A DNA stretch of 8,946 nucleotides from Chloroflexota bacterium (lineage in GTDB: Bacteria > Chloroflexota > Dehalococcoidia > SM23-28-2 > RBG-16-64-32). The DNA lies in assembly GCA_005882715.1 (NCBI GenBank), contig VBEI01000144.1:1-8946 (forward strand), read 5' to 3'. The position numbers were made by a program, and so were the translations under genes. The notes under the pieces were generated by a model that worked only from the letters and a program-made list of their open reading frames with translations, made no database searches and was not told the DNA's origin. Below, piece after piece: positions 1 to 5,961 of the stretch (position 1 is its first letter; the number at the start of each line of letters is the position of its first letter).

Positions 1-248
1 TCGCTCAGTAACGGCGTGCTGGCGGGGCCGCCGGAGGCGAAGCCCTCGTTGACGTCGGGCCGCGGCATCTGGTCCTGGGCGCGCTGCAGCCAGTAGCGCT
101 GCTCCTGCCAGGCGAGGTGGCCGACGTTCCAGGCTATGCAGTTCATCGGGAGGATGCGCTGCCGCGCCTCTTCGTCGGTGACGCCTTCGAGGCCGCGCTG
201 GAGCTCGCTGCGGGCGAAGCGTAGCTGCTCGACGAGCGGGTGGGTCAT
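1..248 (-). CDS. DinB-family protein (DinB_2/DUF664-like), C-terminus cut by window edge
   Basis: Reading the minus strand from ATG at 248 gives 82 open codons with no stop before the left edge. The protein starts MTHPLVEQLRFARSELQRGL and continues with a segment PMNCIAWNVGHLAWQEQRYWL (about residues 34-54, written here only in outline: N41, H44, W47 and Q50 are the notable positions). An early helix followed by an NxxH-type helix is the typical start of DinB-fold four-helix-bundle proteins, in which the His is one of three metal ligands; the other two would lie beyond the edge. The family includes thiol-dependent transferases and many members of unknown function, so no reaction is assigned. 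No strong Shine-Dalgarno is visible; the region upstream reads ACAATCGCCTCACC. The gene points away from the LysM-protein gene at 1082 and has about 830 bp of mostly non-coding DNA upstream. Confidence 0.72.
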   Translation of the reverse strand, partial: MTHPLVEQLRFARSELQRGLEGVTDEEARQRILPMNCIAWNVGHLAWQEQRYWLQRAQDQMPRPDVNEGFASGGPASTPLLS

Positions 249-396
249 GGTGAGGCGATTGTAGCGGGCCTGGCCGGAAGGAGGAAGGGGAAGGAGGCGT
301 GTTGTGGCCCCGCCCGATCCAGACGACCGCAAACGACGCGGGTCGCATGAAGGAGACCGGGTTCCGGGAGCCCGGGCTCCCTGGCGTTTCGAGGTA

Positions 397-594
397 CTAG
401 AAGCGGCCGGGCGGAGAGTGGAAGCCGCGGAAGGTGGTCCTTCGCCGTCGCTGGCGCCTCCCCTTCAGTATGCTCGTCACGATATCGGCGTCCACGGCGA
501 TCGGGCCGACATCCGATTCCTGTGTCTCATACGCTAATTGCGGCTGGCTCTGGGGTACCCCGAGGAACCAGGTGATTACGCGCTGAAGACTCAT
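397..594 (-). CDS. Doubtful small hypothetical protein, 65 aa
   Basis: A minus-strand reading from ATG at 594 to a stop at 397 gives 65 residues beginning MSLQRVITWFLGVPQSQPQL and ending in an Arg-rich tail (about residues 44-65, RRQRRRR core). I do not recognise a family. A GGAGAAGGG stretch lies about 9 bases upstream of the ATG as a possible ribosome binding site, and three GGTTAAC-like motifs lie further upstream (649-687). The same frame stays open much further upstream, but that part is made of dispersed repeats and does not look coding. Codon use is unremarkable and the Arg-rich tail may simply reflect GC-rich non-coding DNA, so this could be a chance ORF. Confidence 0.25.
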   Translation of the reverse strand: MSLQRVITWFLGVPQSQPQLAYETQESDVGPIAVDADIVTSILKGRRQRRRRTTFRGFHSPPGRF

Positions 595-848
595 ACCGCG
601 ATCCCTTCTCCGGCTAGGCTCAGAATACTCCCCGTGGGTGAACAGGCCGGTTAACCGCTTCTCAACCGTGGTTAACGTTTGGTTACGAAGCCACAATCTT
701 CGGCGATAGGATGGGGCGCTAGCCCGCGGCTTCCGCCGGCAGAGGAGTGTGCGGGTGTCTGCCCCACCCCGGATCCCTGCGCGGAGGGCGAAATTTGGCG
801 TAAGGTAGTGGCCGTCGCTCAGGATGACGAAAAGCGTGTGTGGTGGCT
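595..848. other. Intergenic stretch without a supported gene
   Basis: No convincing coding region. It holds the GGTTAAC-motif cluster at 649-687, a short stretch GCTCAGGATGAC (819-830) that looks like part of a dispersed repeat, and otherwise nothing I can assign. Frames open through this interval change character at repeat boundaries, which argues against a gene. Confidence 0.5.
649..687. promoter_or_regulatory. Cluster of GGTTAAC motifs, operator-like
   Basis: GGTTAACC (649-656) is a perfect palindrome, GGTTAAC recurs at 670-676 inside AACCGTGGTT (664-673, an inverted repeat with a 2-base centre), and GGTTACG follows at 681-687. Three related motifs within 39 bp, about 55 bp upstream of the doubtful minus-strand ATG at 594, could be a repressor site. 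There is no experimental or family evidence for this. Confidence 0.2.
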
Positions 849-911
849 CGCTCGGTCCTTCGAGACGCCACCACCCTCCTCCCCGTTGCCCTTGGCTCCT
901 CAGGACGAGCG
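849..911. repeat. Inverted repeat, likely dispersed element
   Basis: The left arm CGCTCGGTCCT (849-859) pairs with the right arm AGGACGAGCG (902-911), with one bulged G in the left arm. The interior contains TTCGAGACGCC, and the right side reads GCTCCTCAGGACGAGCGG. It sits directly beside two other repeats (936-962 and 962-1024), so the interval 849-1024 is a repeat mosaic rather than a gene. Confidence 0.55.
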
Positions 912-935
912 GTGGGGGTCGAGGTCGGAGGCCGG

Positions 936-962
936 ATGCTTCGACAGGCTCAGCGCGAACGG
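936..962 (+). repeat. Hairpin-family repeat, half copy (13-nt loop, right arm only)
   Basis: The loop TTCGACAGGCTCA (940-952) is followed by the right arm GCGCGAACGG (953-962) and preceded by ATGC (936-939). The outer part of the left arm (CCGTTC in full copies) is missing. It belongs to the same family as the copies at 4086-4112, 8200-8232, 8571-8603, 8745-8777 and 8919-8946. Confidence 0.75.
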
Positions 963-1024
963 TCAACTCGTACTTCATACCTCGTACCTCGTGTTTCTTA
1001 TGTCTTACCTCTTACCTCTTACCT
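962..1024. repeat. Degenerate heptanucleotide tandem array, 9 units
   Basis: Nine consecutive 7-mers can be read without a gap: GTCAACT, CGTACTT, CATACCT, CGTACCT, CGTGTTT, CTTATGT, then CTTACCT three times. The consensus is roughly CKTACCT (AGGTAMG on the minus strand). It abuts the half hairpin repeat at 936-962 and lies about 60 bp before the LysM-protein start. A purine-rich 7-bp array with different units occurs at the end of holB (5724-5786). Such arrays resemble in kind the STRR heptamer repeats of filamentous cyanobacteria; common origin is not implied. Confidence 0.75.
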
Positions 1025-1081
1025 CTTTCTCTATTAGCATAGGAGCAACCGTCCCAAAACCAGCGGAGGTGGTGACGAGGG

Positions 1082-2401
1082 GTGCGCCCGAGGTTCGCCC
1101 ATGCCTATCGAGTAGCCCGCCGTGCCCTGGCGGAGGCGCTGCGGCGCCGGCCCGTGCGGGTCGCGCTCCCGAGCGCTTTGTTCGGCGTCCTGCTGCTCGC
1201 GACTGTGGTGTACGGCGTCGGGAACCTCGGAGGCGGGACGACGAGCCAGGCCGACGTTGTTCAGATAGCGAGCGAGCCCACTGCAGCACGGACGCCCCGG
1301 CCCACGCTGAGCGCCACTCCGTCGCCGCCTCCGACCCCGCCGCCCACGCCTGAGCCGACGCCGGAGCCCACGCCGCCGCCGACTCCCGACCCGACACCGC
1401 CGCCCACGCCCGAGCCGACACCCGAACCCACTCCGGAGCCGACGCCGCTGTCCGGGCCGCCCTGCGGCGGACCGCCGTACCTCACGTGGGTCTGGCGGTT
1501 CAGCACGGACGGCTCCCCGCAGCAGATCACAGCGAAGATGGCGGCGAACGGAAGCGGGGTCATCATGAAGACGCACGACGGCACCGACTGGATGTCGAAG
1601 TGGGACCCTTCGCCCGATGCTGTCACCGGCCCAGACAGGGTGGCAGCGCTCGCGCAGTTGTTCGAGGGCAGCGGCGTGCCCTTCCACGCTTACGCTGTGG
1701 TAAAGGGCGCGGACCCGATCAAGGAGGCGCAGATGGCGGCGGACGTAATCGCCGCCGGCGCACGCAGTCTGTTCATAGACCTCGAGCCCTGGACGGGGTA
1801 CTGGCAGGGCACACCCGAGGGCGCGCTCGCGTTCGGCGCCGAGCTGCGGCGTCTACAGCCGGACGCGACGATAATCACGGCGATCGATCCCCGGCCCTGG
1901 GCTTTACCCGGCATCCCTCTGAAGGAGTTCGCGTCGTTCAGCAACGCGCTGGCGCCGCTCATCTACTGGCAGACTTTCGATTCGCCGGGGACACGGGACG
2001 GTTACGCGAAGAGCGGTTATCCGCCGCCGGAGGGCGAGATGACGCCCGAGTTCGTGCTCGACGTGTCGGCGTCGGTGCTGAGCCGCTATGGCCTGCCGCT
2101 ACGGCCGGTGGGCCAAGGGACGTCCGACGCCGCGCAGTGGGGCCGCTTTCTAGACCACGCGACGGCCAACGGCATGCCGGAGGTCAGCGCCTGGCGCTAC
2201 GGCGTGATGCCGGGCGACGTCTGGTCGCTGCTGAGCGAGCGCACGCCGTCGGGGCAAGAGTACACCGTCGTGTCCGGCGACACGCTCGGGCGGATCGGCC
2301 GGATGTGGGGCGTCGACCCGATGCGCATCGCGGCGGCGAACCGCCTGGCGGACCCGAACGTGCTCTACGTCGGGCAGGTGTTGTGTATTCCGCTGGGGTG
2401 A
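1082..2401 (+). CDS. Membrane-anchored putative glycoside hydrolase with C-terminal LysM domain
   Basis: This is a protein of 439 residues. Residues 1-27 are strongly basic, 28-47 form a hydrophobic segment (signal anchor or signal peptide), and 66-126 are a Pro/Thr/Glu linker of repeated PTPEPTP units. About 132-385 form an alpha/beta domain, and 394-437 are a LysM repeat (YTVVSGDTLGRIGRMWG start, ILYVG-like end at NVLYVGQVLCIP). The middle domain contains FIDLEPW (231-237), where D233 and E235 resemble the acidic pair on a barrel strand of GH18/GH25-type hydrolases, and LIYWQ (293-297) as a later strand; I cannot place it in a named family. The likely role is an extracellular cell-wall- or glycan-binding enzyme tethered by LysM. 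The GTG start at 1082 has GGAGG at 1065-1069, about 12 bases away, so it is only moderately supported; GTG at 1154 is an alternative but would remove the basic N-terminus. The gene stands alone. Confidence 0.85.
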   Translation: MRPRFAHAYRVARRALAEALRRRPVRVALPSALFGVLLLATVVYGVGNLGGGTTSQADVVQIASEPTAARTPRPTLSATPSPPPTPPPTPEPTPEPTPPPTPDPTPPPTPEPTPEPTPEPTPLSGPPCGGPPYLTWVWRFSTDGSPQQITAKMAANGSGVIMKTHDGTDWMSKWDPSPDAVTGPDRVAALAQLFEGSGVPFHAYAVVKGADPIKEAQMAADVIAAGARSLFIDLEPWTGYWQGTPEGALAFGAELRRLQPDATIITAIDPRPWALPGIPLKEFASFSNALAPLIYWQTFDSPGTRDGYAKSGYPPPEGEMTPEFVLDVSASVLSRYGLPLRPVGQGTSDAAQWGRFLDHATANGMPEVSAWRYGVMPGDVWSLLSERTPSGQEYTVVSGDTLGRIGRMWGVDPMRIAAANRLADPNVLYVGQVLCIPLG

Positions 2402-2473
2402 CAGGGCGGCGAGCGTGTAGGAAGTGCTGAAAGCGCTCCTCTGCGATTCGCGCGGTAAGGTGGGAGCGCGGCG

Positions 2474-2574
2474 GCGCGGGCGAGGCACTGGGGCGACCTG
2501 ATGGACATTTGCAACAGGAAGCCATAGCGCGAAAAAGTCGGGCGTTCCGATTACGACGTGTGCCTCGCCCCTAC
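2474..2574. repeat. Palindromic element, ~101 bp, upstream of lysA
   Basis: GGGCGAGGCA (2478-2487) and TGCCTCGCCC (2561-2570) are perfect inverted copies about 73 bp apart. The right end continues to CTAC (2574), giving GCCCCTAC, which is identical to the outer end of the palindromic element inside holB; the left end has decayed there (GCGC instead of GTAG). The overall length of about 101 bp matches the 100-bp holB element. The interiors are not obviously alike. The element ends about 30 bp before the lysA promoter. Confidence 0.5.
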
Positions 2575-2603
2575 GGTCAGATAGGTGTAGTGTCATTCGA
2601 CGC

Positions 2604-2630
2604 TTGCCGGGCATCGCGCGAGGTTATAAT
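2604..2630 (+). promoter_or_regulatory. Probable sigma-70-type promoter of lysA
   Basis: A perfect TATAAT lies at 2625-2630 with TTGCCG at 2604-2609 (15-bp spacer, slightly short). Transcription would start near 2637, leaving a leader of about 14 bases that includes the Shine-Dalgarno GGAGGG at 2640-2645. This fits the TTG start at 2651. Confidence 0.5.
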
Positions 2631-2650
2631 CGCCTCACTGGAGGGCGATT

Positions 2651-3988
2651 TTGGTTAGAGCAACGGAAGTTCCTCTCGCGGACGTGCTGCCGGTGACGGC
2701 GGGGGTGACGGAGGGCGGGCACCTGACGCTGGGCGGGTGCGATGCGGTCGAGCTGGCGGGCGAGTTCGGGACGCCGCTGTATGTGTTCGATGAGGAGACG
2801 CTGCGGGGGCAATGCCGGGCGTTTCAGGAGGCATTCCAGTCGCGCTACCACAATTCAGTCGTGGCGTACGCGGCGAAGGCGTACCTCGGGCGGGCGCTGG
2901 GGGGGATCATCGTGCAGGAAGGGATGAGCCTCGACGTCGTGTCGGGAGGCGAGCTCGCGGTGGCTGCGTCGGTGAACTTCCCGGCCGAGCGGATGTACTT
3001 CCACGGCAACAACAAGTCGGAGCAGGAGCTGCGCGAGGCGCTCGACTACGGTGTTGGCCGCATCGTGGTGGACAATTTTCACGAGTTGCACCTGCTGAAC
3101 GGCATCGCGCAGGGCCGGGGGATGCGGCAGAAGGTCCTGCTGCGGCTCTCGCCGGGGATCGACCCGCATACGCACGTGAAGACGACGACCGGCACGCTCG
3201 AGAACAAGTTCGGGATCCCGCTGCCGACGGGCCAGGCTGAAGCCGCGCTCCGGCAGGCACTGGAGATGCCGGGGCTGGAGCTGGTTGGTCTGCATGTGCA
3301 CCTGGGCTCGCCCGTGTTCGAGCTGGAGCCGTACTCGGAGGCCGTCGACACCGTGCTTGAGTTCGCTTCGAAGATGAGGAAGCAGCACGGATTCGAAATG
3401 GCTGAGTTCAGTCCGGGCGGCGGGTTCGCAGTGGCGTACACGCCGGAGCAAAGCGCGCCCGAGCCTGCTGTCTATGCGGAGACGATCACGTCGACGCTGC
3501 GGGGGTCGCTCTGGCGGTACGAGCTGGCGGCGCCGCAGCTCATCGTCGAGCCGGGGCGGGCGATCGTCGCGCGGGCGGCGGTGGCGCTGTATACGGTCGG
3601 CTCTTCGAAGGAGGTGCCGGGCGTCAAGACTTTCGTCTCCGTCGACGGCGGGATGGGGGACAACGTCCGGCCTGCGCTGTACGAATCGCGGTATTCGGCG
3701 CTGGTGGCGAACCGCGTGAATGACGAACGCCGCGAGACCTTGACGATCGCCGGGAAGTACTGCGAATCGGGGGACGTCCTGCTGCCGGACGCGGAGCTGC
3801 CGCCGCTGGACGCCGGAGATATCCTCGCGATGCCCGCGGCAGGGGCGTACGCGGTGGCGATGGCTAGCAACTACAACTTGTCGCTGCGGCCGGCGGTTGT
3901 GCTTGTGAAGGATGGGCAGGCGAAGCTGATGCGGCGCCGGGAGACGTACGACGACGTGATGCGGGCGGACGTTTGGCCGCTGGAGTGA
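2651..3988 (+). CDS. lysA: Diaminopimelate decarboxylase
   Basis: A PLP-dependent fold-III decarboxylase that converts meso-diaminopimelate to L-lysine and CO2, the last step of bacterial lysine synthesis, in the cytoplasm. The 445 residues are near the usual length (about 415-450). Visible landmarks are the PLP lysine K76 in AYAAKAYL, LDVVSGGEL (94-102), NNKSEQEL (120-127), HVHLGS (215-220) in place of the common HIGS motif, the glycine loop SPGGGF (254-259), EPGR (300-303) for phosphate binding, CESGD (371-375) which supplies active-site residues across the dimer, and the closing Tyr segment NYNLSLRP (407-414). The TTG start is chosen because GGAGGG at 2640-2645 lies 5 bases before it and a TATAAT box lies just upstream. 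A diverged copy of the last ~100 bp of this gene lies at 3887-3991 plus 260. No other lysine gene is adjacent. Confidence 0.95.
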   Translation: MVRATEVPLADVLPVTAGVTEGGHLTLGGCDAVELAGEFGTPLYVFDEETLRGQCRAFQEAFQSRYHNSVVAYAAKAYLGRALGGIIVQEGMSLDVVSGGELAVAASVNFPAERMYFHGNNKSEQELREALDYGVGRIVVDNFHELHLLNGIAQGRGMRQKVLLRLSPGIDPHTHVKTTTGTLENKFGIPLPTGQAEAALRQALEMPGLELVGLHVHLGSPVFELEPYSEAVDTVLEFASKMRKQHGFEMAEFSPGGGFAVAYTPEQSAPEPAVYAETITSTLRGSLWRYELAAPQLIVEPGRAIVARAAVALYTVGSSKEVPGVKTFVSVDGGMGDNVRPALYESRYSALVANRVNDERRETLTIAGKYCESGDVLLPDAELPPLDAGDILAMPAAGAYAVAMASNYNLSLRPAVVLVKDGQAKLMRRRETYDDVMRADVWPLE

Positions 3989-4060
3989 GGGGCGAAATTG
4001 AAATGCAAAAGAGAATGGGAAGTGATTAGGACGGGCGGATGGCTGGTGCTGGCGAGGCGC

Positions 4061-4143
4061 TGAGATTCCTCGCCACCCCCTCCAGATGCTTCGACAAACT
4101 CAGCACGAACGGTTTGTCCCCGCCCGGCGAGCTCGGAATGACG
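4061..4143. repeat. Nested dispersed repeats between lysA and its 3' duplicate
   Basis: GAGATTCCTCGCC (4061-4073) pairs imperfectly with GGCGAG and CTCGGAATGAC on the right side (about 4126-4143), with a 4-base bulge. Inside this outer inverted repeat lies the half hairpin copy at 4086-4112. The arrangement looks like one repeat inserted into another. Confidence 0.45.
4086..4112 (+). repeat. Hairpin-family repeat, half copy
   Basis: ATGC (4086-4089), loop TTCGACAAACTCA (4090-4102) and right arm GCACGAACGG (4103-4112). As in the copy at 936-962, the outer left arm is lost exactly upstream of ATGC, and the inner stem pair type is GC/GC. Confidence 0.75.
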
Positions 4144-4146
4144 GTT

Positions 4147-4251
4147 GGGCCGGCGGGTGTGCTGGTGAGCGACGGGCAGCCAAAGGTGATGCGGCGCCGG
4201 GAGACGTCCGAGGACGTGATGGGGGCGGACGTTTGGCCGCTGGAGTAAGGG
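4147..4251 (+). pseudogene. Diverged duplicate of the lysA 3' end
   Basis: Positions 4151-4250 align without gaps to 3891-3990 at the end of lysA (constant offset 260), with 12 mismatches in 100 bases by my count, including an identical GTTTGGCCGC block and a TAA in place of the TGA stop. In the same frame it reads as the lysA C-terminus with several changed residues (for example K to S, A to P, Y to S, R to G), ending in ADVWPLE. There is no start codon or ribosome binding site that would make it a gene of its own, and similarity stops near 4147. It is a non-functional remnant of a partial tandem duplication or of a largely deleted second lysA copy. Confidence 0.8.
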
Positions 4252-4258
4252 CAATCGC

Positions 4259-4555
4259 TTGTCTGAGCACGGTTCATTGCCCGGGAGGGGCAAAGCCAGA
4301 GCCGGCCTTCTGCTTGTTGCAGTCACGTCATCATCGTTCGCTATCCTCACCCTAATACTTCTTCTCGCACTAGGAGGCACCGGTTTATCATTGTCTCTGC
4401 TCGCACTCATAGTGACAGTTGCGGCCGTTGGCCCGTTCGGCACGCGCTCTCAGATTCCATTCGTCTGGTGGGTTATGGCTGCCATAGTCACGATTGTGGT
4501 GGCTATTTTCATCTACATTATGTGGTTTGCGGCGACTTTCGAATCGGGCGATTGA
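4259..4555 (+). CDS. Small hydrophobic membrane protein of unknown function, 98 aa
   Basis: I do not recognise a family. The protein has a short basic N-terminus (SLPGRGKARAG), then three likely membrane segments at about residues 16-40, 42-60 and 67-91, and a short acidic end (FESGD). The TTG start at 4259 has TAAGGGC about 7 bases upstream as a weak ribosome binding site; TTG at 4277 is an alternative. GC is about one half, clearly below lysA before it and holB after it, and it uses AT-ending codons more often, which suggests recent transfer or different selection. Its stop (TGA at 4553-4555) overlaps a possible TTG start of holB (4552) and lies 5 bases before the GTG start preferred here, so the two may be co-transcribed. 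The clean alternation of hydrophobic segments makes a real gene more likely than chance. Confidence 0.6.
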   Translation: MSEHGSLPGRGKARAGLLLVAVTSSSFAILTLILLLALGGTGLSLSLLALIVTVAAVGPFGTRSQIPFVWWVMAAIVTIVVAIFIYIMWFAATFESGD

Positions 4556-4560
4556 TCCGC

Positions 4561-5739
4561 GTGGACGCATTCATCGGTAACGCCCGCGCCGTCGCCACCG
4601 TCCAAAGAGCGCTCGCGAGTCCTTCCGCGCCGCATGCGTGGCTGTTCGTGGGGCCGGAGGGAGTGGGGAAGGCGGCACTGGCGCGGTGGCTGGCGCAGGC
4701 GGTGAACTGTCAGGCAATCGTTGATCCGGTGGGTGGCGTAGGGGCGCAGCATCGGCAACAAATCACAGCGCTGAACGATGAGTCGTCTAAAACGATGGGC
4801 GCTGACACGGAAGAGATGACCGATGCTGCGCCCCTACATCCCGATGCAGCACGGGCAGCCGCCATCGGGCCGTGTGGCCAGTGCGCGCAGTGCGACCGGA
4901 TCGCGCGGGGGATACATGCGGATGTGAGCACGGTGTCGGTGGCCGCGGCGGAGGAAGGGCCGCAGCACAAGGAGATCAGCGTCGACCAGATACGGGAAGT
5001 GCAGCGGGCGGTGGCGCTGGCGCCGTTCGAGGGGCGGACGCGGGCCGTGATCATTGATCCGGCGGACAAACTCTCGGAGGAGGCGCAGAACGCTTTTCTG
5101 AAGACGCTAGAGGAGCCGCCACCGAGCGCCGTGTTCGTGCTCATCGCGACGCGGGGAGACGCGCTGCTGCCGACGGTTCGCTCGCGCTGCGCGCTGATCG
5201 AGTTCGGGCTGGTTTCGACGGCGGAAATCGAGGAAGCGTTGCGTGACCGGGGCATAGAGGAGGAGCGGGCGCGGCTCCTGGCGCGGTTGTCGAACGGGCG
5301 GCCTGAGTGGGCGCTGGCGATGGTGGACGATGCTTCGCGGCTGGAGAAGAGAAGCGAGGCGCTGGAGCAGGCGCGGGCGCTGGCTTCGATGCCGATGGGG
5401 GACCTGATGGACCTGGGCGAGCGGCTGGCTCAGCAGTTCCGGCGTGACCGGGAGGCTGTGCTGGAACGGCTGGACGGCTGGCTGTCGTGGTGGCGGGACG
5501 TGCTTCTCGTGTCCGCCTCAGGCGAACACGCTGAAGATGGCGTCGCCAATATCGATATGGTGGGCGCCCTGAGCGAGGACGCGGGGCGATACGAACGGGA
5601 TGGCGTCGTCTCGTTCGTGCGGGCGCTGAGGGAATGCCGGCGGCGGCTCGAGTCGAACGTGCAGGCGCGGATTGCGCTGGACGCGCTGCTGGTGCGGGCG
5701 CCAAGGGGGGCGGAGGTGGCGATGAGAGATGGGAAATGA
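4561..5739 (+). CDS. holB: DNA polymerase III, delta-prime subunit, with an in-frame palindromic insert
   Basis: The clamp-loader subunit that works with gamma/tau and delta to load the beta clamp; 392 residues from GTG at 4561 (TTG at 4552 would add three). Landmarks: Walker A GPEGVGK at 31-37; four zinc-ligand cysteines C50, C105, C108 and C111 (PCGQCAQC); VIIDPADKLSEEAQNAFL at 163-180, a Walker-B-like strand with Pro where related proteins often have Glu; KTLEEPP at 181-187; and the SRC motif at 208-210. The C-terminal part (about 220-380) is the helical collar domain. The first two zinc cysteines are 55 positions apart here, against 9 in E. coli delta-prime as I recall (C50 and C59). The extra segment is mostly encoded by the palindromic element at 4738-4837. 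The last codons and the stop come from a heptanucleotide array. The gene follows the small membrane protein closely. Confidence 0.9.
   Translation: MDAFIGNARAVATVQRALASPSAPHAWLFVGPEGVGKAALARWLAQAVNCQAIVDPVGGVGAQHRQQITALNDESSKTMGADTEEMTDAAPLHPDAARAAAIGPCGQCAQCDRIARGIHADVSTVSVAAAEEGPQHKEISVDQIREVQRAVALAPFEGRTRAVIIDPADKLSEEAQNAFLKTLEEPPPSAVFVLIATRGDALLPTVRSRCALIEFGLVSTAEIEEALRDRGIEEERARLLARLSNGRPEWALAMVDDASRLEKRSEALEQARALASMPMGDLMDLGERLAQQFRRDREAVLERLDGWLSWWRDVLLVSASGEHAEDGVANIDMVGALSEDAGRYERDGVVSFVRALRECRRRLESNVQARIALDALLVRAPRGAEVAMRDGK
4738..4837. repeat. Palindromic element (100 bp) inside the holB coding sequence
   Basis: An 18-base end GTAGGGGCGCAGCATCGG (4738-4755) has a perfect inverted copy CCGATGCTGCGCCCCTAC at 4820-4837, with 64 bp between. 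The interior has smaller inverted repeats (ACGA/TCGT around 4777-4795, and CAGCGCTG at 4768-4775). It encodes about residues 60-93 of HolB without a stop. No clear target-site duplication is visible. The outer GTAGGGGC end is shared with the right end of the element at 2474-2574. Confidence 0.85.
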
Positions 5740-5786
5740 GAAGTGAGCAATCGGCAATTGGCGAGGGGCAAGCAGCGAGGGGTAAC
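5724..5786. repeat. Degenerate heptanucleotide tandem array, 9 units, overlapping the holB stop
   Basis: Consecutive 7-mers: GAGAGAT, GGGAAAT, GAGAAGT, GAGCAAT, CGGCAAT, TGGCGAG, GGGCAAG, CAGCGAG, GGGTAAC. The TGA stop of holB (5737-5739) is formed at the junction of units two and three. It has the same unit length and number of units as the array at 962-1024, though the units are more diverged and purine-rich on the plus strand. Confidence 0.6.
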
Positions 5787-5940
5787 CCCAACCCTGTGTC
5801 CCTCGAGGCACTATGTTTCCTCGTTCTTGGCGGCGAAATCTCCTTCGTCCCACCCGCCCACCCGGAGGGTTAACTGGGGGACACCCCCACGCCCCCGGCC
5901 TGCCGGCGGCATTGTGCCTCACGCGGGAGCGCGACGGGGT

Positions 5941-5960
5941 GCTCGCATGGAGATGCGAGC
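5941..5960. repeat. Perfect 8-bp hairpin with 4-nt loop
   Basis: GCTCGCAT (5941-5948), loop GGAG, ATGCGAGC (5953-5960). It lies immediately left of the inverted repeat at 5962-6017. No T-run follows. Confidence 0.6.
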
Positions 5961-5961
5961 C

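Noticed and set aside
1012..1040. Possible promoter TTACCT / TAGCAT for the LysM-protein gene
   Set aside because: The -35-like hexamer is only a unit of the 7-bp array and the match to consensus is weak.
679..1353. Long plus-strand ORF of 224 aa across the repeat mosaic and into the LysM-protein gene
   Set aside because: It is composed of dispersed repeats read in frame and then overlaps the well-supported LysM-protein gene in another frame.
1486..2430. 314-aa plus-strand ORF inside the LysM-protein gene
   Set aside because: Arg/Gly/Ala-rich out-of-frame reading of a GC-rich gene; the overlapping frame has clear domains.
5141..5791. 216-aa minus-strand ORF opposite holB
   Set aside because: Pro/Ala/Arg-rich antisense shadow of the holB coding frame.
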